From contig CM052356.1 in the NCBI GenBank assembly GCA_028551475.1, positions 25,137,884 through 25,201,883 of the forward strand: a stretch of 64,000 nt of DNA, read 5' to 3'. Under the pieces are notes generated by a model. The model ran no database searches, was not told the DNA's origin, and was given only the letters and a program-made list of their open reading frames with translations. Of the stretch, positions 51,307-62,100 are shown piece after piece. A program made the position numbers and the translations under genes. Each line of letters opens with the position of its first letter. Position 1 is the stretch's first letter. The stretch comes from Casuarina equisetifolia (lineage: Eukaryota > Streptophyta > Magnoliopsida > Fagales > Casuarinaceae).

Positions 51307-51671
51307 TGCGAAGGTCTGAGAGACGGAGCGCGTTTCTTTTTCAGTCTTTTGCTGAAAAGGAAGAGCTTGCTTGAGGTCTTTGGGTACTGGGAAGGCTTCT
51401 CATTGAAGCCTGCAAGGAAGGCGGCAGAAAGAAGACGGGAAGGTCTTTGAATTTCCTTTTGAGCGGGAGGCTACGAGGGAAAATGGGTCTAGAGGCGTCG
51501 GGTACATCTTTGACACGTCATCACTACTGACTACAAAGTGCGCCTCCAAACATAAAAAGTCCACAACCTCAAATAAGACCGAACGTCTCTAGGATTCTCG
51601 TATTCGCAGGCATTTTCACGAATACCTGGAGGGTCTCTATTCATCCCCTTACAGCAACGATTAACACCTCG
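51307..51671. promoter_or_regulatory. Divergent promoter between SNM1-like and PORR genes
   Basis: Only 365 bases separate the two start codons, which point away from each other, so both genes probably share this region. A GACACGTCATCA stretch near 51508-51520 contains overlapping ACGT-core elements of the bZIP type. No clear TATA box was seen for either gene, as is common for housekeeping promoters. Confidence 0.6.
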
Positions 51672-53087
51672 ATGGCCATTACCCGAATTGTTAAACTCGC
51701 TGCAGCTTTACAGATGAGTAATAAGCTCAACAAAGCGGAGCATCTCCACCCACTTTTCTGCTTGGAAGGGTCTTCATATTTGTCCGTGAGAATTCTCAAT
51801 CGATGGTCAAAGAATCAGCATCGATTTATGACCAGCAGTAGGCGTGTTCAAGACAGAAGCCAGAGCAAACGGGTACAGGATCTGGAAATCGCTACCGAGA
51901 AGTGGAAGGTAGCAAGCAAGGTCCTCAACCTGATGGAGATTCTAAAGAAAGAGCCCGAGATGATCATCCCGCTGCGCTCACTGGAGCAGCACCGAAGGCA
52001 AATTAACCTTCCAAAGCCCCACAAGATCTCGGATTTCATTCGCAAATCGCCGAAACTCTTTGATCTTTACAAGGACCGAAACGGCGTGTTATGGTGTGGA
52101 ATGACGACTCAGGCCGAGGGCTTGTTGGAAGAGGAGCAGAGAATAATCGAGGAGAACCAAGACAAGGCCGCGGAGCATGTAACGAGGCTTCTAATGATGA
52201 CCGTGGGGAAACGTCTTCCTTTAGACAAGATTGCGCATTTTAGAAGAGACTTTGGCTTGCCAGTTGATTTTCGGACAAGCTGGGCGCACAAGTATCCTGA
52301 TTTATTCAAGGTGGTCAAGTGTAATAAGGATGAGAACGAGTATTTGGAACTTGTCTCCTGGAATCCAGCTTGGGCTATTACTGAATTGGAGAAGAAGGCC
52401 ATGGGGACGAGTGTGAGTGGAATTAATAATAACGCTTCTACTCCAGGACTGCTTTCGCTTCCTTTTCCTTTGAAATTCCCTCCCAATTTCAAGAAAGTGT
52501 ACAGATATGGAGGAAAGATCGACCACTTTCAGAAGAGATCTTATTTGTCCCCTTACGCAGATGCTCGGGAACTTAAACCCGGCTGCCTAGAGTTTGACAA
52601 GAGAGCCGTCGCCGTTATGCACGAGCTGCTAAGCTTCACAATTGAGAAGAGACTGGTGACTGACCATCTTACGCACTTTCGCCAGGAAATTGTAATGCCC
52701 CAGAAGCTGATGAGACTTCTTTTGAAGCATTTCGGAATTTTCTACGTCTCGGAGAGGGGGAAGAGGTTCAGTGTCTTCTTGACGGCAGCCTATGACGGTT
52801 CGGAGCTCATTGAGAAAGTGCCACTGGTTCTTTGGAAAGAAAAAGTCCAGAGTCTTATTGGCTACAGAGGAAAGAAGAAGCAGATTGAAACTTTTACTGA
52901 CATATCAGACGTGGAAGATGATCGTTTGTTTGGGACTGATGCTGAAAATGAACATATCGGAATGGAACTTGAGCTAGAGGATACAGACGTCCGTTCGGAG
53001 GATCGTTCCATGCCTACAGACAGTGAGGAGATGGAGATTGAAGAAGTTTGTAGTGCGTACGAGGATCCTGAGGCAACTCGCGGTTAA
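51672..53087 (+). CDS. PORR-domain protein (organellar RNA splicing, WTF/RPD1 family)
   Basis: An intronless 471-residue protein with the plant organelle RNA recognition (PORR) domain. Members such as WTF1 and WTF9 bind group II introns and promote their splicing in plastids or mitochondria. The N-terminus is basic and Ser/Leu-rich without acidic residues for about 18 positions, fitting a transit peptide; mitochondrial targeting is the commoner case. The PORR domain starts at about residue 72 (DLEIATEKWKVASKVLNLMEILKKEPEMI) and continues through FIRKSPKLFDLY, LLMMTVGKRLPLDKIAHFRRDFGLP and YPDLFKVV, with the second half around HELLSFTIEKRLVTDHLTHFR and LLLKHFGIFYVSERG to about 400. The last 70 residues are strongly acidic and probably disordered. 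The start is the first ATG of the frame. I cannot say which of the several PORR paralogues it is. Confidence 0.93.
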   Translation: MAITRIVKLAAALQMSNKLNKAEHLHPLFCLEGSSYLSVRILNRWSKNQHRFMTSSRRVQDRSQSKRVQDLEIATEKWKVASKVLNLMEILKKEPEMIIPLRSLEQHRRQINLPKPHKISDFIRKSPKLFDLYKDRNGVLWCGMTTQAEGLLEEEQRIIEENQDKAAEHVTRLLMMTVGKRLPLDKIAHFRRDFGLPVDFRTSWAHKYPDLFKVVKCNKDENEYLELVSWNPAWAITELEKKAMGTSVSGINNNASTPGLLSLPFPLKFPPNFKKVYRYGGKIDHFQKRSYLSPYADARELKPGCLEFDKRAVAVMHELLSFTIEKRLVTDHLTHFRQEIVMPQKLMRLLLKHFGIFYVSERGKRFSVFLTAAYDGSELIEKVPLVLWKEKVQSLIGYRGKKKQIETFTDISDVEDDRLFGTDAENEHIGMELELEDTDVRSEDRSMPTDSEEMEIEEVCSAYEDPEATRG

Positions 53088-55004
53088 TAATGACATGCTC
53101 TTATTTGGATTGGAAAACGATATGTGCAAAAAATTTTGCATCAAAGTTTGTATTATAAAATCAGAACATCAAATAGGGATGCTTGCTATGTAGAAAGTAA
53201 CAAGAAACTAGGTTTAATAGAATAACATGTGGATGGGAACGGAGGCAGCTGTTTACCGGTTACTGTCGCGGTTTTACTTTGTTTTCACCCTTCTTGCAAG
53301 ATGTTACAGACATAAAGCCCACCGGCCCAATCCAGTTTTTGGGTTTCAGAATTAAAAGTTCCCATATCCACTGTCAACGACAACAGCTCTGATGGTCTTC
53401 TCTGATCACCTTTGTTTTACCGAGCATACAGTCAATTCCCAAAGGCTAAACATAGTGCCCCTAACAAAATGAAGCCACTTCAACCCAAAGAAAAACAATC
53501 AAGTATTCAAATTTCAACGTAGAAATCAAGAAATCTACACATTATTGACATAAAGAAGAGCGGATTCTCATTACAAATTTCAAGGTTGAAATCTTCATTT
53601 GATGCCATATTGAAATTCAAGGATATTATGTAAATAATCAAGAAACACAATCTGTTAATCACTTCAATTCTTTCTTGATAATAGAGAACTACAATCGAAA
53701 GGAAAAACAAACTATAGAATTTGTTCTATATGCGGTTGCTACACTATCCATTTATTCAAGGATCCAAGATGCGTATCGGGGAAAGCTAAGGACCCAGCGT
53801 TCCGTGTAATTTGCCTTAGCATGACAAACGAAGACCTGCGGTAAGGCCATCATTTCCCATCTCGTCAGAATAATCTCAGTAACATCCGTCGAATTCTACC
53901 ATTCTACCCAAATTCTAACAAACAAAGCATCTAAGACATACTTGAAGGGATTTGCTGGCACTGGTTACAAGAGCTGGCAGAGTGTGGTGCTTTGCATTTA
54001 TTTCAGGCCTTGCAGTTGCACCACTCCACCATAAAGGTGCGGAATGTGATATGTGATAGTGATTTAACGCCACCCTGGAACACTGAAAGTTGCCGACTCG
54101 ACCCCAGGGACTTTACTTGAAAGATCTGTCAGGTCTAGAGGTCTCATTAATGGAGCTCAGAGTCCGACGTCGGTTCCCTCGTCGGCTAGCTTTCGGTCAA
54201 TAAATCGCTCGAGGGCTTGGCTCTAAATCCTTAATGGCTACAGGTTTGAAGCTGACAATAATGTTTGTTAACCTCAATTTTGGGGGACAGGTAAGGTCAA
54301 CAATTCAAATCCCAATAGAAAAAGAAAGGGTTAAACGTAATTTGCAGGATAATTTGATAGGACCTTCCTACATTGGCGAATTACTTGCAAGCTAATAAGT
54401 TGAAGCAGCAATGGAGGTTGGAAGACGAGAGGAAAGGACCGCGGGGGAAGAAGATATAAAGCATGTTCCAAAATATGAAAACCAAGGTCGGAGTGGAGGA
54501 AGCTGGGATATATGGAAGCAGATGGACTCGCCTGAGCAGCGAACGGACCAGGCATATCTGGGATTCGCTATGCACATGGTTAGAGAAGCATTAAAACTCA
54601 TACTTATTATGGGCTTCCTTCGACGGACGCAACGCTGTTACATAATCAGAACCATGAATGAATGCCGTAGGCAGGACGAAGCCGGTGACTACACCTGGTG
54701 GAGGGTGGGGCCGGCAGGTGGGTCCCGCCTGAGTGACTCTCAACAACCCCCACTCGTCATTCTTGACCCAAGAAGGGGCTGACCGAAATGTTGGACCTTC
54801 ATCGTCCGAGAGGACCTGGTGGCTTTGGTGGCTGTTTGGACTTTCAATTCAGATCAACTGTCCATCAATAAAGAATTCAAGGCGGCCGGAGTGCCTCACC
54901 TACTTAGAGGCTTGGTTGGTGTTAGCATTAAACTATCTCACCAACCCCCCTTCGCAACTATATTAAATTCTCCAATTCCAATCAATTGTTATTCCGATCA
55001 CAAT
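53088..55004. other. Intergenic: PORR 3' flank and FDH promoter
   Basis: No gene supported. The left two thirds are AT-rich. Short open frames near 54331-54966 on both strands lack recognisable domains and lie within 700 bases of the FDH start, so they probably belong to its promoter. I saw no perfect L1 box (TAAATGYA) in a quick scan. Confidence 0.45.
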
Positions 55005-57143
55005 ATGGCTACTGAAAGAGATCTCTTATCAACGGAGATTGTCAACCGGGGGATTGAGTCGTCGGGGCCCAACGCCGGCTCTCAGACGTTCTCCGTCAGG
55101 GTTCGGAGACGGCTGCCGGATTTTCTTCAATCGGTCAACCTCAAGTATGTGAAATTGGGTTACCACTATCTCATGAGCCATGCCATATACTTGGCCACCA
55201 TCCCCGTGCTGGTGCTTGTGTTTAGTGCCGAGGTGGGGAGTCTCAGTAGGGAAGAACTGTGGAGGAAGCTCTGGGAAGATGCGCGTTACGATCTCGCAAC
55301 TGTGCTTGGTTTCTTCGGCGTGTTTGTTTTCACGCTTTCTGTCTACTTCATGTCACGGCCGCGCTCCATCTACCTTATCGATTTTGCTTGTTACCGGCCG
55401 AGCGACGAACACAAGGTAACAACTCCTAATGCGTTCTGAATGTGCGAAAATAAAAACGGTTTACGAACAGAGATTTTAATCTTTTATAACATGGGAAAAG
55501 GCAACGCAGCTCACATTTAAGTTTTCACTTTATGAATCACAGGTTTCAAAGAAGCAGTTCATTGAGATTGCTCGACAATCAGGCAAATTCGACGAGGAAA
55601 CCATCGAATTCCAGCAAAAAATTCTAGATTCGTCAGGCATAGGTGACGAAACTTACATACCAAAATCTGTGATCGTTTCCCCTGAAAGCTCCAAAACCAT
55701 GAAAGAAGGTCGCGCCGAGGCATCAACCGTGATGTTTGGAGCCGTGGACGAGCTTTTCGAGAAAACCGGAACTCGTCCCAAGGACATCGGAATCTTGGTG
55801 GTGAACTGCAGCATCTTCAACCCTACACCATCGCTCTCGGCCATGATAATAAACCACTACAAGATGAGGGGCAATATCTTGAGCTACAACCTCGGTGGCA
55901 TGGGTTGTAGTGCTGGGATCATTGCGGTGGACTTGGCAAGGGATATGCTTCAATCGAACCCAAACAACTGTGCTTTAGTAGTGAGTGCTGAGATGGTGGG
56001 CTATAACTGGTACCAGGGCACTGAAAAGTCCATGCTCATCCCCAATTGCTTCTTCCGCATGGGAGGCTCCGCCGTACTCCTCTCCAACCGTCGCCGTGAC
56101 GGCCGGCGTGCCAAGTACTGCCTCGAACACGTTGTGCGCACCCATAAGGGAGCCGATGACCGCAGCTTCAGGTTTGTTCTACTTCTCATATATTTAACCC
56201 TTTATTTGTTCGTTGCGATATTAAAATTATTTGTCGAACGGGCCTGAAAAAAAATGGTGGAACTTCTAGTTCAAAGCCCATATGCACGTCTGAGATCCCT
56301 GGACTCAGATCCATTCACAGTCCCATGGGGAGGTTCACATATTGGGTAGGCGCTGCCTAATCATGATAATGCACGAAATTGTCTTTCTTGGGGGTAACTA
56401 AAAGTAGTGGGAGGAAGTAAGGAAAAAGGAAAAAGGAAAAGAAGCATATGAGTGGCCCTTAATCTATCCGAATTAAAGATGTCTTTAGATCCATAAACTT
56501 CATACATGCTGCATTCTTGCTATGTGTAGTTCCCATCTACTTGTTTGATTCATTTAGAATGTGATGCAACAGGAGTGTTTACCAGGAGGAAGACAGGCAG
56601 CGATTCAGGGGGCTCAGGGTGAGCAAAGACATGATAGAAATTGGTGGTGAAGCTCTCAAGACCAACATCACCACGCTTGGACCTTTGGTCCTTCCATTGT
56701 CTGAGCAGCTCTTGTTCTTTACGAGATTAGTTTGGGGCCGCTTATTTGGTGACAAAGCTGGACAGGGTTCACATCCGTCGTCGTCACCATCCACGAAGCC
56801 ATACATTCCTGACTATAAGTTGGCATTTGAGCACTTCTGCATACATGCAGCAAGTAAGAGGGTGCTGGATGAGCTCCAAAGAAACCTTGAGCTAAGCGAG
56901 AAGAACATTGAAGCGTCTAGGATGACATTGCACCGGTTTGGCAACACGTCCAGCAGCAGTATATGGTACGAGTTGGCCTACTTGGAAGCTAAAGACGGGG
57001 TGAGGAGAGGAGACCGGGTTTGGCAACTCGCATTTGGATCTGGTTTCAAGTGCAACAGCGTAGTTTGGCGGTGCGTGCGACGCAATAGGCCTACTAGGAA
57101 TCCCTGGCTTGACTGCATCGACAACTATCCCGTGTCCCTGTAA
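55005..57143 (+). CDS. FDH: 3-ketoacyl-CoA synthase 10, FIDDLEHEAD
   Basis: Three exons: 55005-55415, 55543-56171 and 56573-57143, giving 536 residues (Arabidopsis FDH/KCS10 about 550). It condenses malonyl-CoA with long-chain acyl-CoA in the endoplasmic reticulum, the first step of very-long-chain fatty acid elongation. In Arabidopsis FDH acts in the epidermis and prevents organ fusion. The N-terminal segment [20 protein letters not shown] and [24 protein letters not shown] are FDH-specific. Two membrane segments follow at about 60-80 and 102-122. The FAE1-type condensing domain has Cys259 in GGMGCSAG, His438 in FEHFCIHA and Asn471 in [16 protein letters not shown], with the His-Asn spacing of 33 known from FAE1. 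A Ser-rich insert near residue 415 is also an FDH feature. The introns are short and at expected positions. It looks intact. Confidence 0.95.
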
Positions 57144-59193
57144 AGATCATTAAGGCTGATCATCGACCACCAAGGGAATTTGTGTGAAGTAAGGACTAAT
57201 TATGGACTATTACTTACTACTCTTGGTTCTTAATCTTTCTTTGAAATGCTGTATTGGGAAGTTTGGCGACCCGCTCGTCACAGCAGACTATTTATTCGAC
57301 TTTGTTTGTAGCAATAAACAAGTGGCGGACATCTTTAGACAGTTTCTCGGTATCGGCTGGTCTTAGTAGTTGTTGATGTTGAATTTTGCGTGTACTGAAA
57401 TCAGAGGCCTGAGTTCCAGAATACAGGCAATGAGACCCAGTTACAATAAGCCCAACAAGACCCAGTAATAATAGTTCTAGCGAAGACCCATGTCCCAATA
57501 TCAGTAGGTCCAATTAGTCTAAAGGCCTATTGAATTGTAAGTTTAAAAAAGGCCTATTGTGCATGCAGTTCCAAAAGTGGACCACTAGGCCTCCAAATCA
57601 GAAAAATGGACTTTCGTGCCCAATTTTCAAAATAGGTCTTTGTGGCCCTAGTTGAAAGTCGGACCGCTGTGCCCATGTTGGAAATTAGGCCTTCGAGCGT
57701 ACAAATTAAAATCGGATTCTTGTGCGCAAGTTGTTTCTCAATTTGTCAGGAAAGGGCGAAGTAGGAAAAAAGAGACGATAATTTGAATTTGAATTTTGAA
57801 TTGAATGTAGTGTTTTACCTTGACCTTTTGTATTAGGTCAATTTATAATGCAAGCGTGTGTACCAACAATTGGAAAGAATAATAATACAAAGGATTATCT
57901 CCTATTCTGTATAATAATTATTTTCCCCAAATATAATGATTTTATATCATAACGAGAAGGGTAAATATTCCAATATGGAACACTCTCAGAAAAATATATA
58001 CCACGTATCTAGTTTTTGGTGTACGAGGAGAAAATTTGTCAGCAATATAGGGTACTTCCTGAAAATTACATGTAAAAATATAATCATGATTGGTTGAAAA
58101 GGAAACACAATATTTTCTGAATTGTAATATTTTTATGTTTCCTTTTTTGATTCATCCGAAATTACAAAAATCCTATTGCGACAGCGTCTTCCGGATTTGG
58201 CTCGGGACCACATTCACGCTGCACCTTCTTCGACGACGAGGAACCACGCGCCATTCCGTTTCCCCTCTTAACGGCTTCAGTTTGAAAAGTGGGAACCACG
58301 AAGAAGGCTTTTTTTTTTTTTTTCTTTTCTCTCTCTCTCGAAAATGGCGAGGCCTCTACGCTTTTCACGTGTCACGTGCCCAGGGAATCTAATATATGAA
58401 CCTACAAGGTTTCAAACAATATAAGATCCACATATTGGGTTTGTTCTGAGCATTTTATGAGTAGTATAGCGTACATTTTAAATTAAAACTAAAAATAAAA
58501 CCATTATTCATAACAAAAAAAAAAGAATGATTAAAAGATGCATGGAACAAGCAATGCGTGGTTTGAACAGCAACCAATATTGTAATAAATTATGATGAAC
58601 TACAAAATGAGTATCGGACTCCTCAACCCATCGCCGTTACTAACAAAATACACTTCTTAAGAATGCACCACTAAAGCAGCTTCAAGTTTATATAACATCC
58701 TCGTTGCACTGTCCTAAAATTTAATATTCAAAGGCCAAGAATTGTTTGATAGCAACTAAAAATTAATAATCAAAAGCCAAGAATTGTTTGATACCAAGCA
58801 AGCGTGCTTCACAAATCTGTCTTCTCAAGGCAAACTATGTGCTGGGAGAAGAACATTTGGAACTTGAAACACGTTCATTAAAAAGGAGTGAACCCGAGCT
58901 TTGGAATCAAGAAAAAGACTAATTCGCCATTCAGTTCTTTTTCCTTTTTCTTGTCTTTTTTTTTTTTTTTTCCTTTGGCGCGTTTCTCAGTCGTTAATCT
59001 CGCTCTCGCATCACGAACAACACAGACTGTTCTCTCAACACCAGATCATTGCCTGCGGGCACGTCTAACTCCGGCATTTTGTTTCCCATTCTCGCCATTA
59101 CCAGCATGTCAAGGCTTTTGTCTCTCATTGTCGTTCCGAGTGAGTTGATTGAAGCCATACAGTTCTAAGCATTTTGGTTTGCTACGTGGACGC
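57144..59193. other. Intergenic between FDH and PARC6
   Basis: AT-rich apart from a degenerate minisatellite at 57545-57733. Two related copies of a block of about 43 bp (sharing CCAAGAATTGTTTGATA) lie at about 58725-58795. Poly(T) runs are near 58308-58323 and 58957-58971. The last 300 bases, T- and C-rich, are the probable PARC6 promoter and leader. No gene supported. Confidence 0.5.
57545..57733. repeat. Degenerate minisatellite, about seven 27-bp units
   Basis: Seven adjacent segments of 26-29 bases share the pattern gAAAntnGGnCttcgTGcccangttg. Individual units diverge considerably but keep the AAA start, the GGAC or GGCC block and the TGTGCCC-like block. It begins about 400 bases after the FDH stop codon. 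Confidence 0.65.
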
Positions 59194-62100
59194 ATGGCTC
59201 TGGCGCCCACTTTCACCGAACTGGGCGTTCCTTATTCCTGCTCCCTATGTGGAGCTAATTACAGTTCCAATTTTCAGAAAGAAGATCACCTGGTCTCCGT
59301 GTTTGCGTTGGCTAGAGTTGCAAGCTCGAGAATCCGGCTCTCTAGGGTTTCGATAGGATCGCAATTGAGGACCTCCGGTATTCACGCCCGCCGGTGGAGG
59401 CTCAATGCGGTTGACGCCCACGTCGTCGAGAATGTACCCGTGCGCGCCACGGTTGAAATCCCTGTTACCTGTTACCAGGTCGTTTTTCACTGTCTGAATT
59501 TCCAGGGGCATTGTTCATATGTGTACTTATCTGTGTATGTTTTGTTTGCCGCAATAGTTGGGTAAATCCGCGACCTAAATTTTACTGGATCCGTTTTCTT
59601 GAATTATTGGGTGCCGTTTGTACTTTCAACTTCAGTTTCTGTTTGGTTGATGAGAAAATTGAAAGTAAATTGAAACGAAATTGGATGTATTTGTATATCT
59701 TAAACTAGAATGAGGCTGAATGATTGGGTGAGGCTTCGCATAGAGAACGTATCATGGAACCCCGGTAGTACGAGCATTGACTGTGATAACAGTTGCACCA
59801 CAATAATAAAGTCCCATTTGGTCTGCTGGAACCATTTCTTAGATTCCTTCCCATTCTTCTCGTTAGAGCCAAACATATCATTTTCTTTTCTTGAAAACAT
59901 ATCAATTTCCTAATCTTTTCTCTTTTCATTTTAGTAAATTGGTTTTGCTTAACACTGTAAACATATAATCTTCTTCCTAAATAAGAAAGCCTTCTTTCAT
60001 GGTGGAGTTGTGTTGTTTCTGGCTGAGTTTTGGTAACCGTAAGAACTGGCATGCAGCCGCTGTACTTTGAAGTGATCTAGAGTGTTTAGTGGTTGATTGT
60101 GTTTTTTATTTTGGTAGTTTGTGGTATTCAGTAATTATGATGGTGCTTTGTGTTGGTCTAGGGTGCTCTTTGTTTATCCATCGGTTCTTTGGAGACCTCA
60201 GTGTCTTCTGTGCGTAGTTTACCTGTTGATCTTTGGTGATTGGAGATGAGATTGGGGGTGTCATATATTAATCGGAGGTAATAGGAGGCTTGGTGGATTC
60301 AAAGAATTGAGTGAGGGAAAAGCAGAAAAGGATAAAGTTCTAAAAGACACAGATGCATTTACAGCAGAAAAGGATCTTAGGTTTTGCAAAAGCTTTGAAA
60401 GTGGGGTACTGCAAAGAAAGGTCTGAGATTTTGCATGACATAGTAGCCAACATGTTACCTGGTGATTCTAAGTGTACACCAATTTTTCCTTTCTCCTTAT
60501 TTTTCTATCAGTTCACTAATATTTCTCTCTTATGACCACTCAATGACATAGACCTACTTCTCCTTGAACCGCTTATTACACCCTAAACTACAATATCCGA
60601 AAACATGTAACATATACAATACATTAAACGTCCATCAAGTACCACTCCTGAAAATGAACCATCCACTGTGGAAGCGACTCCATGGGAAGCTAAATAAACT
60701 GAGAATGCAGTCCATTTTTCATCAGCTACATCCTTTAGAAACAGTTGACATTCACCCGTTCTCTGCCCCTTAACTCTAGAAACAGCCCATGTTGCCACAT
60801 TACAGCCTATGCTCACCATCCCCTCTCCCCACCGTATGTGGATCCTGGTATCTTGGGTTTAATTCCTTGAGGCTTTCTCAATGTAGTCCAAGTGCCAATG
60901 GTGCTGTGAGATACCTTTGTCTCTAGAAATGATGACTGTAAGTAATGGTTTCAATGAAATTGCTTTAGGGTCTATTGCCCGTTATGGCAAGTGTGTCAAG
61001 AAAGCTGTGTGATAGAATACCGGATAGCATATTAGCAATTTTGTTCACTTTCTATTTGTTTCAAGAAATCCACAATTGGTGGTTTGGAAGATTTTGATGG
61101 CTTTAGCTAGCTTGTGGGTTGGTTTCTCACATGATTTCTTTATGCATTGAAAAACAATTATGTAAATTCGTTAAGCAGCAGTCATAAAGGTCATTTAAGT
61201 TACAGTTTGGTTTCATGTTTCTAGCTTGCTTGCCAACATTATTTCAACTATATCCTGTTTGTGTATAGGACTGGCATCCCGGCATCTGCTTCTTGACTGT
61301 TATACACTTACGTTATTCAAACTGGTACAGCTCATTCAATATGTATTATCTTAAAAGTTAAAAAGAATAATTAAAAAAAAAACTCTTGTTGAAATTGAAA
61401 GATCAATAAAAATACTAAGTTATTGAAAAAGCAGAAAGAGAGGGATTAGCAATTTGATACCTTAGTCCACACAGACATCTATCTTGTGTGGCATCTGAAT
61501 AATTCTTGTTATCTAGAATTCCATGCGAGTTTGCAAGAAAGACCGTTTTGTAGAAAATGAAGCCCATTATTTGTTCATTCTTCATTGAAGTATATGGATT
61601 GATTGAGCTAGGAGATTGTATTTCATTTTTGTCTAGTCTCTTTCCAGTAATATCTGAAATTTCTATTCTAAGTTGCTAAAGTGAAAACCTTGAATTAGTA
61701 GGATGATTAGTGTAATTAGTTCGACTTGTTCTGGAGGTTGATTGGTTGCAAGTATCCTTTATTGAGTGTATCAGCATGAGTATTGTCACGTATTATGTTT
61801 TATAATCAAATTAGCCCCTGAAAGTTGGGGGTTTATATTAAAAATTGAAATGGGTTTGATCTGTGGTTCATTTTTCGTGTATCATTTTTTCTATTGTGGT
61901 CATTAACCTTGACAGGTCTTAGTAGCTATGTATAACAATTTTTTGTTTCAGCTTCATCTTAAATGTTTTGCGGACTAATTTCTTTCCGGTGCACCACAGT
62001 GAAAGTGTAGTCAACACTTTTCCCTTCTGTAACTTGCCTTTATCAGTATATCATGTTCTGGATGCTGATATCTCACTCTTAGTACTATGTTTTTTGAACT

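Noticed and set aside
54331..54966. Several short frames upstream of FIDDLEHEAD
   Set aside because: They overlap on both strands, lack domains and occupy the probable FDH promoter.
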